Origin: Paguma larvata
Taxonomy: Eukaryota; Chordata; Mammalia; Carnivora; Viverridae
Reading direction: 5' to 3'
DNA length: 64,000 nt
Assembly: GCA_030068075.1 (NCBI GenBank)
Contig: CM057839.1
Span: 54,712,960-54,776,959, forward strand
The translations under genes and the position numbers were made by a program. Under the pieces are notes generated by a model. The model was not told the DNA's origin. It did not search any database and was given only the letters and a program-made list of their open reading frames with translations. Below are positions 55,966 to 64,000 of the stretch, piece by piece. The number at the start of each line of letters is the position of its first letter. Positions within the stretch are counted from its first letter, which is position 1.

Positions 55966-56176
55966 GGGGCGCCTGGGTGGCTCAGTCGGTTAAGCGTCAA
56001 CTTCGGCTCAGGTCATGATCTTGCAGTTTGTGAGTTCGAGCCCCGCGTCAGGCTCTGTGCTGATGTCTCAGAGCCTGGAGCCTGTTTCAGATTCTGTGTC
56101 TCCCTCTCTCTCTGCCCCTTCCCTGCTCACGCTCTGTCTCTATGTCTCTCAAAAATAAATAAACGTTAAAAAAAAG
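55966..56176 (+). mobile_element. Near-consensus (youngest-looking) carnivore SINE, sense
   Basis: GGGGCGCCTGGGTGGCTCAGTCGGTTAAGCG head, A box TGGCTCAGTCGG at 55978-55989, B box GTTCGAGCC at 56034-56042, full (TC)n and AAAAATAAATAAACGTTAAAAAAAAG tail. An exact 12-bp TSD AAAGTTATGTCA lies at 55954-55965 and 56177-56188. Pol III promoter boxes match tRNA consensus, so transcription is plausible. Confidence 0.97.
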
Positions 56177-56188
56177 AAAGTTATGTCA

Positions 56189-56695
56189 AAAGGGTTTAGG
56201 AGCCCATCTTGAAAAGATTTCCGTTGGCCAGAGATGGTACAACTGGGGCATCAAAAAGAATACCTGCAGTGGACTGAAGCAGATCCAGTTTGTGAAAATC
56301 CATTGTTGTAACTTAAAAAACAAAACCTCAGTTATCTTTGGGGGTGACTGACAAATAGAAGGAAAGAGTAAATACTCATCTTGCCTTTCCTCTATGAATT
56401 GCACCTCATGGTAATCAAATAATTGATGAGGAAAATTTCCTCTTTTGGACAGCTTCTAGTTTATAAATGGAGAAAGAATGATAGACTCAGACTATTACCG
56501 TTTCACACTGTTTAATAAAACAATGGATATTGATAATAATATTCAACAGCTGCTAACATCACCAAAAGAGAGACATCCATACTTCTTAGAAGTACACACC
56601 ACTATCCATGAAAGATTTTTGCAACATAACCTAACCTCCTTGTTTTCAAGTCTCTAATCTTCAGAGAGGTTACCACTTTATCTAAGATAGCATCC
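56189..56695. other. Unique AT-rich segment
   Basis: No feature recognised. Confidence 0.4.
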
Positions 56696-56699
56696 TTGC

Positions 56700-56910
56700 T
56701 CTCCGTCTGGCTTTAATTTTCATCATAGTACTTATTTTGTAAAAATAGATTTTATGATTAATGTTTTGTTTGTTCATATGTTAACACTGCTGGATTATAA
56801 GCTTATATGGACAGGGGGCTTGTCTTGTCTTTGTCAACATTTTATTCTTGGCATCTGGAATACTGCTTGGTACTTAATTGGGCACTAAGTAAATATTTGG
56901 GTCAGTGACT
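56700..56910 (+). repeat. L2-type LINE 3' end, sense
   Basis: TGGATTATAAGCTTATATGGACAGGGGGCTTGTCTTGTC, CATTTTATTCTTGGCATCTGGAATACTGCTTGGTACTTAATTGGGCACTAAGTAAATATTTG matches the L2 3' end phrase order. Ancient and inactive. Confidence 0.7.
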
Positions 56911-57244
56911 TTATGACTGCCACAGGATCCATAAATTATCGGCTAATACCTTTTTGAGGATTAGCTGATAAGCAGTTGAGGATAAAATTCTGCAAGCATG
57001 GAAAAAAGAGAGGCAGCTGGAAATTTGGAATAAAGATAACTATAGAGGATGGGTGAGGGGAAAATACAGGTCTGGGGGGCAGGAGACAGGAAGAACCAGA
57101 TTAACTTCAGAATCTGAATAACAATTTCACAAAAACAAATCCTTTTACATTTTGGGTTCCTCTTCCCTGCACTGGTCTGACTTCGATGGCAGCATATTGC
57201 ACATATGAAGACTCGGTGGCAATCGTGGCTGAAAACGTGCTTTG

Positions 57245-57415
57245 GAGCTTGATAGAGCTTTTTGACCTTGGGCAGTCAGGTAACTGTTTCGTACCTCACT
57301 TTCTTCATGAGAAAACTGAGGCTGCTGAGAGCTTTCTTGCAGGTTTATGAGAATTCAGTGAAGTACAGGATGGGAACTTGCCTGGCACATAGCAGTCATT
57401 CATCCAACGTTAGTT
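57245..57415 (+). repeat. MIR fossil SINE, sense
   Basis: TTTTTGACCTTGGGCAGTCAGG, CACTTTCTTCATGAGAAAACTGAGG, GGAACTTGCCTGGCACATAGCAGTCATTCATCC. The core is clear. Confidence 0.75.
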
Positions 57416-57499
57416 CCTGTGCCCATTCCTTTGGTGGTGACGATGGTTGGTGTACACTGACAACAGTGCAACATTCAATGAGCAAAAGTGAATATCCTT

Positions 57500-58140
57500 C
57501 CAGTGTTTGGAGAATTCTCTGCCCAGTGAATCTATGTTCTCCCTAAAGTAGAAGAAACTTAATTTCCCAGCCTCCTGTTGTGGCTGGGCCCAGGCATGCA
57601 ACTAGGCTCTACCAATCAGAGCTTCTACCTGAAACTCATTTAGCAGAGAAGGGAGAAGCAGTGACCACACAGTCTCCATCCTGCTGAGGGAGGCTGCAAT
57701 ACCAGAGCTCCTAGTGGGAGCATATGAGGCCCTGCACATCCAGGGCAAGCTTCAGGGTCCATTCTCAGGGACATAGACAGGAGCTGTCCTGTAGTGTGAT
57801 TTGTGCTCTACTGCTGGTTGTGTAAACTTCAAGCTTGTTCTCTGGCCTTTTCACATTCTTTCATCGTTTTCAGCTTAAACCAGGAAAAGTAGTTTCTGTT
57901 GACCCATATACTGACCTTCTTTATTAGCCAAGATAGGTATCCTGCTGCAATGACCCAAATCTCAGCAGTTTAACACACTGGCCAGGTGACCTTCCCCTGC
58001 GTAATGACTTGGGGAAATGGGCTCTTTCAGCTTGTGAAGCCATGGCTCTGTAGGGTCTCGATGTCTTCTGCTGGATTCTCTATTGGTTCTAGACAACTGC
58101 TGAGGAAAGAGAATGTGGAGGCTCTCATGGGACTTAGGGG
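57500..58140. repeat. Unassigned fossil-repeat-like region
   Basis: AACTTAATTTCCCAGCCTCCTGTTGTGGCTGGGCCCAGGC...CCAATCAGAG (57558-57622) and CCTGCTGCAATGACCCAAATCTCAGCAGTTTAACAC (57940-57975) recall phrases of common mammalian LTR- or DNA-type repeats. I cannot assign a family or orientation. Confidence 0.3.
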
Positions 58141-61100
58141 GTCCGAGGACTGAAAGTGACATGCATCACTTCTACGTGTCAAGAGGATGGGAAAATGTAG
58201 GATAGCTGTGTGCCTGAGAAGAGGAAATGCCTAGCTTCACTACTGACTTTGGACATGTCTTTCTGAGCATCCTTTTCCTATCCAGAATCCTATCTAGAAT
58301 AACCCCCTCTCTGGTCACACCAGTGAATAAAGGGGACAAAAATGTGATAAGATAGATGAAATCGTTTTGTAAACTTGCAAAGGGACTATTGCAGTTAGAG
58401 GAGAGACACTAGGGTAGCAGAGAAAATGGCTCTTTCATAAGCCATTTGCGAGCATCTCGGAGGTCAGGCAGAAGAGAGTTTTTCTTTGATTGGAAGGAGC
58501 AAACAAGCTAGAAAGGACAAGATAGGCAATTGGTATTAATGGGTAGTGTGATTGGATAGTTGATCAGTGAATAACTTTGATTGCACTAGGCTGATTGTCA
58601 GGAGGGGATACAAGGAGGAATGGCTCCTTGTTCATTAACCCGAAGGATGAGTCAAGATTCAGGGGTTTGGGAGGTGAAGAGCCTGACTAAAGTTCAGTCA
58701 AGTTAAATCAGTGGATGTTTAGTACAGATTGGTCAATGGAGACAGACTGTCCACCTAATCACTTAGGAGACAAAGAATGGGAGTTTGGAGAATCTGTGTC
58801 TGACCTTGTCATAGATAAACAAGGGGTTCATTTATGGGTCTTACTCGAGTTTGTGGGGGACAGGGTTCTTTGCAGTAAGGCATTTCTGGAACACAAAAGG
58901 ACAAGGCTCAGGTGCAGCTCAGCACTGTCAACCAAATACTGAGAATTGTATAAAATGACTATAATTACAGAAACATAAGAAAGAATAACAGTTGATACCA
59001 ATGGTTAACTCACACTTCTTTGGTCCGTTTTAATACATCATAATGCTAAGTATTAGGGTGTGCATCTAAGACAACTACTTCACATACAGGACAACAAAAT
59101 CTGAGTTATGAAATACTGTTGAATTACATTTCAATATTATCCATAAAGCCTCTGGCATTTGGAGTTTTCATTCAAAAGAAAATATAATTTCAGCCTACTT
59201 GTGGATAAGATTAGGTTAAAGTCTTTTTGATTTCAACATAGTTGTTTTTACTTCACAATTTTTAATGTTTAAAAATTGTTTCCAACTGAATAAGTATTAA
59301 ACCAGCTTAAGCTAATTATAGCTTAAAGGAAGTATGTCTTGTACTTAGATTTCAGAGAGTTCATTATTTAAACTTAGGTTTTAATGTATTTTATGAACTC
59401 ATTGTTAAAGTCATTAAAATCAGTTATTACTTATGCTCAGCAGGTTCATTTCAATTCTCAGTATTTAAGCTGTTTTCACAGTTAAAATACCAAAAAGGCT
59501 TATTCAACATTATGCACCAACAGCAGGAAAAAACATTTTCATAATTGAAGTGACTTTCAATTTATGTACACAAAACATATTCAAGATCAAGGAAGTGCCT
59601 CCTACCCATCCTATGTATCATAAATAGAGGAATTTTCTCTTCCCACACAGAGCGATAAGGAGGAAAGAAATTTCACACAGATGGTATTTGAAGTATAGGT
59701 GGTGGGAACTGGAGAATGGTCTTAACGGCCAGCCATTATCACCTACTTCAAAGATAATCTCTACCTTACCTATATTTATAAAGTCTCCTTCCCTGCACAT
59801 ACCTCACGCAAGCAGCAGAATCCTTCCATGTTTCTGGGAATAATTAGTCTATTTCACATTGCACAGGAGGAAAGAAGCCAGTGGCAAGGTCCTGGGATAC
59901 ACACTAGGGATTAACTAGTTACTAGTGTCCATGGAGTGCCAGCACAAGCCATGACCCACTGAGGTCTCTCCTGTCCGCATGTGACACCCCATGTGATAAG
60001 CCAGTGGGAAGGAAAGAGGACTCACATAAACACAAAACAAACAAACCAACCAAAAAGACCTGTCCAACACGATCTTCCTCTGATTTGATTATGTGAAGTT
60101 TTGGATAGAATTTGTTTTTATCTCATGGATTCTTGATTGAACAGTGACACCACTGGCAGTGCTACTTTCCATCCTTGCCAAAGTCTGCCTGTTAAAGATA
60201 AGTGCTATGAGTTTAATTTATGCTATACCCTGTGGAGTCTGATTGAAATAAAAGCCAGTATCTATTTAAGAGTTGTAATATGAGATTCTTTTCCAAAGAG
60301 ACAGGCGAAGATCTTCAGGAGAGACGGTAATAATATCTCACATGTACCCACTAGAAATGTCATCAGCTTATTACAAAATTACCTACTAGCCCCTTTAACC
60401 TCAAAATGACTAAAAGAGCTTCTTGGTTGGATGGCTAACTTTAATAGGAAACCTGTCCACATTTGCCCTTTAGGGAATTCATATTCTCTATGAACAATCA
60501 AATTCAAGGATGAACCTATTTAATGTCCTCATTAGCACAATACAAAGATGAATTAAGCAATAATCTCTGTAACGCTGCTCAACAGTGGTTAACAGGTTTG
60601 CTAGTTCCTGAAGCGCAACCCATGGTAGTGAATGTTCTAGGCCACTGGTTAACCACAGTAACAGTTTTAACAAAGCTTAGTGCTGCCTTCATTTGCCCTT
60701 GATGATTTGGAACAGTCGTAATGAACTTACAAATATTACACATGAGACAGTAGTGTAGATGGAAAGAATTGGCATTTATACAGGGGAGGAGGGTTGAGGG
60801 CAAGATTGGAGATAACAGTAGAGACAAGATTGCTGCCACAAGTGTAAAAACTATTATAGCTTCCATTTTAAAATAATCTTATTGTGGTCATTAATACTTT
60901 TGCCCATTTCCTCCCATCACTACAGATGAAACTTAACTAACATAGAAAAATACTGCAAAGAACTAAAGTCTGGGAATTAGTAAAAATTAATGAGGCCTAA
61001 GAAAACTTTATTACCCATATTTACATATTAATATGAAAAAAAAGGTACATTAAAAGGATGAAAGTTTTAAGTGAATTTAACTAGAACCTGTCCAATTCTA

Positions 61101-61232
61101 ATGATCCTATCACAAAACTCCTGTCCTTACTTAAAGGAATAAATCCAAAGGAAAACCTATCTATACATTTTATGACCAAGTAGACAAACTTCACTTCAGT
61201 GAAGTTTCAGTTAATATTTGAGTGTTCACACG
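58141..61232. other. Long unique AT-rich segment, candidate conserved DNA
   Basis: No young transposon in about 3 kb. Between 58950 and 59560 the sequence is strongly AT-rich and includes TTAAGCTA-ATTA-TAGCTTAA (59307-59326), an 8-bp inverted repeat. Frames are all below 100 codons. The lack of insertions may reflect selection or chance. Confidence 0.4.
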
Positions 61233-61648
61233 TGTTAAAAGGCAAACCGAAGCATGTTAAAAATCTTAAAAGTTTATTTGAGCAAAAAGATTGGAATCGG
61301 GCAGTGCCCCCTGGAAGTAGTTAACAAGCACTGTAGCAGGGCCGAGACTTTTATAAACAGCCAAAAGCAAAGCAAGGAAATTATTTGATCAGGTATAGCT
61401 TAAGTTTTTGTCTTATTTGGGAAAGGCTCGTTGGCTGTTTGTGATTGGTTGTCCTTAGGTTTTGATTTCTTAACCTTTAGGCATTTTAGGCTTAGGTTTT
61501 GGTTTGCTTAGAAAGCCTACTAAGTCATTAGAATCACCTTGGTCTAATGGCTTCCTTGTTTAATTAATTTAGCACTTTGTTCAAGTGAAAAAGCACTCAC
61601 AGTACTGGAATGAGATGGGTACTAAAATGTTCACTTAAAAATGGTTTC
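61233..61648 (-). mobile_element. Endogenous-retrovirus-type LTR, antisense
   Basis: TGTTAAAAGGCAAACCGAAGCATGTTAAAAATC...AAGTTTATTTGAGC...GATTGGAATCGGGCAGTGCCC is the antisense of an LTR 3' region: a CTGCCCGATTCC phrase, an AATAAA signal, then an end in CA. The rest to the right is U3-like. A SINE at 61649 lies at its right edge. No viral gene is present. The family is not named. Confidence 0.55.
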
Positions 61649-61877
61649 TAGGGGGGCGCCTGGGTGGTTCAGTCGGTTGAGCATCCGACTTTGGCTCAGG
61701 TTGTGATCTCACAGTTGGTGAGTTCAAGCCCCACATCAGGCTCTACACTGGCAGTACAGAGCCTTCTTGGGATTCTCTCTCTCCCTCTCACTCTCTCTGC
61801 CCCTCACTTGTTCTCTCTCACATACTCTCTCAAAAATAAATAAATTAATTAAGATGAAGGAAATAAAAAATAAAAAT
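61649..61877 (+). mobile_element. Carnivore SINE, sense
   Basis: GGGGGGCGCCTGGGTGGTTCAGTCGGTTGAGC, GTGAGTTCAAGCCCC B-box region, (TC)n, and an A-rich tail with (AATA)n. An exact 12-bp TSD AAAAATGGTTTC lies at 61637-61648 and 61878-61889. Confidence 0.96.
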
Positions 61878-61889
61878 AAAAATGGTTTC

Positions 61890-62100
61890 AAAATTCAAGT
61901 TGTTTATACTCTGGGAAACTAGCTGGACACATACATATCCAACCAACTAGAATGTAACAAGCGACATAATAGAGACCATAATACAATGTACAGTGGAGGC
62001 TGCTGTGATTGACAAACAACAAAGTATAGAGAGAAGAGAACATTTAATTTGGAATGAGAAGTTTCATCAAAGAAGTGGCATTTGAGTTGTATCTGAAGTG
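61890..62100 (-). repeat. L2-like fossil, antisense
   Basis: On the minus strand the phrase order (TTTGATGAAACTTCTCATTCC, TGTACATTGTATTATGG, TACATTCTAGTTGG) resembles the L2 3' region. High divergence; low certainty. Confidence 0.35.
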
Positions 62101-62120
62101 TTGGGAGCCATTTTGGGCTC

Positions 62121-62250
62121 ACAGGTTGAGACCTCTCCCTGTGTGGATTCACAGGTTGAGACCCCTCCCTGTGTGGGTTCACAGGTTGAGACCCCTCCCT
62201 GTGTGGGTTCACGGGTTGAGACACCTCCTTGTGTGGAAAAGACGGTTGAA
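62121..62250 (+). repeat. 30-bp minisatellite, about 4.3 units
   Basis: The unit ACAGGTTGAGACCCCTCCCT plus GTGTGGGTTC starts at 62121, 62151, 62181 and 62211, with a partial fifth at 62241. Units 2 and 3 are identical and the outer units diverge. The 30-bp period keeps all six frames in register, so it creates repetitive but probably meaningless peptides. Confidence 0.97.
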
Positions 62251-62422
62251 GCAAAATTCCTGCCAGCCAAGATGGTGCCTAGTCTTACCTTCTTCTAAAT
62301 AACCTTTCAGGCCTGGATTTCTTGAACTGCTCTCATTGGCCCAAGGGATATAATGATCTTTGGTTTTATGGCATATGGAAAAGGGGACCCAGAGTGCAAT
62401 GTCTTGATGGATAAAATCTGAA

Positions 62423-63317
62423 TGAAAGTAATCTGGCCAGAAGTAACCTCAAAGTCGCCTCTTGGAGATAGGTTACACAAATTGATCATACAGAATAGCA
62501 GTTATGAGTTAGCTAGAAATTAGTAGACATTAAGCCCCAAGACTCCTTGAACCAAACTAGACTTTCCCTGCAGGTATCACATTGTGTTAATCATCCCCTC
62601 AGCCCCACCATAAAATCTCAAGGCACATCTCGGTAAAGCTTCTCTCAGTATTTGATTAACAGACTGATAGGACAGATTGTAAAGAGACTTAGGACCTTCC
62701 TAGTCTAGGAGGTTAGCCTAGCCCAAAAGTTAGAAGCACTGTTAATAGGTAAGGTACAAACAGTAGCCAAACAAAAGTAGCTACACATATCTTCACTGAT
62801 CAACAACAAATATTGAGCACCTCCCTGAGGTTAACACTTCACGAATTTTTTTGTAATTCTCATCCCCACACTCCCTTATAATAAAAAGGCAATAACAAAA
62901 TACTTTGACAGAAACTACCATAAAGAATAGATAGACATGAGCCCCTACGATATAGGCTCACTCACTCACAAAGGAAAAGAACTTAGACAAGCATTAGAGA
63001 TCATGTCTCTACCAAGCAAATAATACCTCCTCCATTACGGTTGAAGATTATGGATAGAATGACTCCGAATCTACCTATAGGTGATTAACATAGGTCTTGA
63101 GTCAACAATGTATGTTATTAAGAATGCCTTGTCACTAATGTAATGTCACTCACTGCCTTTAAATAAAGAAACTAAGACCAGCAGGGCAGAGATGCCAGAA
63201 TTGCCGGGGCTGCCTGCTTGGTCATCAGACTACATCCCTCTCATGGCTCTCTCACTTCCTTTCGCCTGACCGTCCATCCTTCGGGGACCCCTAGATTTGC
63301 CGAACTGGACCCCGGCA
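62423..63317 (+). mobile_element. Possible endogenous-retrovirus LTR, sense
   Basis: CCTTTAAATAAAG (about 63158-63170, TATA/poly-A-like), then a C-rich U5-like end CCTGACCGTCCATCCTTCGGGGACCCC...GGACCCCGGCA ending in CA at 63317. A CTGAA flanks both proposed ends (62418-62422 and 63318-63322), with TG at 62423. The match could be chance. No primer-binding site or viral genes were recognised. Confidence 0.3.
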
Positions 63318-63449
63318 CTGAAGGATACAGATTTAATATATAATAAAGGGGGCAACTGGAGTGAGAAGCAGGCAGATGGTATTCAAGGCAGAAGAAACAA
63401 CATCCAGTACTTACTAAGAAACTACCTATGTGTCTGACACTGTGCTGCT

Positions 63450-63845
63450 GTAGGGGAGAAAAAGTTTTCCTCAACCCTTTTAGGATCCCTGATTGAGTCC
63501 AAAAATTGAACTGACAGATGCATGGGAGAAAAGCATTCACATTTATTTTATATAAATTTTATGTGACATAGGGGCCTTCATAAGAAAATAAAGAACCAAA
63601 GAAACAGTTAAACTTGAGTGTTTTTTGGTAGGTTTGATGAAGATGGAAAGTTGTGGACAAGTAAGATAGGACAAAAGGTTAGGAGAAGCTAAATGTAATA
63701 ACCTGGGGGAATGTTTGCATGACCTGCTTCTTTAGATTCTCCTCCCCCTTCCTCCATCTTGAAAACAAGGAGGGATACCTCTCACTAAGGGTCTTATGAT
63801 GTATTTCAATGGAAAGGGATGAGGGAAAGTCAGAGAGCTCTTCCT
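63450..63845 (-). mobile_element. Endogenous-retrovirus-type LTR, antisense
   Basis: TGTAGGGGAGAAAAAGTTTTCCTCAACCCTTTTAGGATCCC...AAAAATTGAACTGACAGATGCATGGGAGAAAAGCATTCACATTTATTTTA is the antisense of a typical class-I-type LTR 3' end (AATAAATGTGAATGC...TTTCTCCCCTACA). The U3 side is to the right, with an approximate boundary. No internal genes. Confidence 0.6.
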
Positions 63846-63892
63846 GCATCTGCTATTTTTCAAATTCCTTCAGTTGAATATATTCAATACAT

Positions 63893-64000
63893 CAGATGCT
63901 TGAGTGGCTCAGCAGGTCAAGCATCTGACTCTGGATTTTGGCTCAGGTCATGGTCTTGCAGTTGCATGGGGCTCTGTGCCCTGACCACATGGAACCTACT
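63893..64000 (+). mobile_element. Carnivore SINE cut by the window end, sense
   Basis: GATGCTTGAGTGGCTCAGCAGGTCAAGCATCTGACTC, TTTTGGCTCAGGTCATGGTC, then GGGGCTCTGTGCCCTGACC. The B-box part is missing (internal deletion). The tail lies beyond the window. Confidence 0.85.

Noticed and set aside
55966..56050. tRNA gene call from A and B boxes
   Set aside because: The boxes belong to the tRNA-derived head of a SINE. There is no cloverleaf with paired acceptor stem.
62121..62250. Regular 30-bp repeats as a CRISPR array
   Set aside because: The units are contiguous without unique spacers and the DNA is mammalian. It is a minisatellite.

Overview
This is a eukaryotic, mammalian, non-coding window. 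It most likely comes from a carnivore, and a felid is the best guess. The strongest clue is about 21 copies, on both strands, of a tRNA-derived SINE. Its head reads GGGGCGCCTGGGTGGCTCAGTCGG, followed by GTTCGAGCCC, a (TC)n run, then AAATAAATAAA and poly-A. This is the CAN-SINE type as it looks in cats, not the dog version. The young L1 3' ends (GGGATGAGCACTGGGTGTTA... then AATAAA) fit Carnivora as well. Species and locus cannot be fixed from the sequence alone.

I found no protein-coding gene, no convincing exon, no functional tRNA, rRNA or snRNA gene and no CRISPR array. All open frames are short (185 codons at most) and show no recognisable host domain. The few recognisable proteins are decayed LINE-1 ORF2 pieces. 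The window therefore reads as intergenic or deep-intronic sequence.

Layout. 1-7.5 kb is relatively GC-rich, SINE-poor and mostly unique: MIR fossils, a short CpG/GC-box cluster near 1.7 kb, a 13-bp G-rich minisatellite near 5.7 kb, and a diverged ~60-bp motif present twice (4.06 and 5.61 kb). 7.5-14 kb is mostly unique AT-rich DNA with a few fossils. 14.1-21.5 kb is an antisense L1 mosaic reaching a 5'-UTR-like end. 21.5-26.5 kb holds a tail-to-tail SINE pair, a young 5'-truncated L1 with target-site duplications (TSDs), a Tigger-like fossil and an old L1 tail. 26.5-37 kb is mostly unique with MER5A/hAT and MIR fossils, several of them split by SINEs. 37-44 kb has two antisense L1 3' ends, each carrying a SINE, and a hAT fossil. 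44-50 kb is mostly unique with one MaLR LTR. 50.2-55.6 kb is a nested antisense L1 bounded by a 13-bp TSD, holding a second L1, two SINEs and a (TG/TA) microsatellite. 56-61 kb is unique AT-rich DNA. 61.2-63.9 kb is a cluster of endogenous-retrovirus LTR-like pieces with a 30-bp minisatellite.

No genes here act together. The useful content is the insertion chronology, simple repeats with structural potential, and a few candidate regulatory segments (CpG cluster, CTCF-like motifs, palindrome-bearing unique DNA) that need comparative or functional data to confirm.
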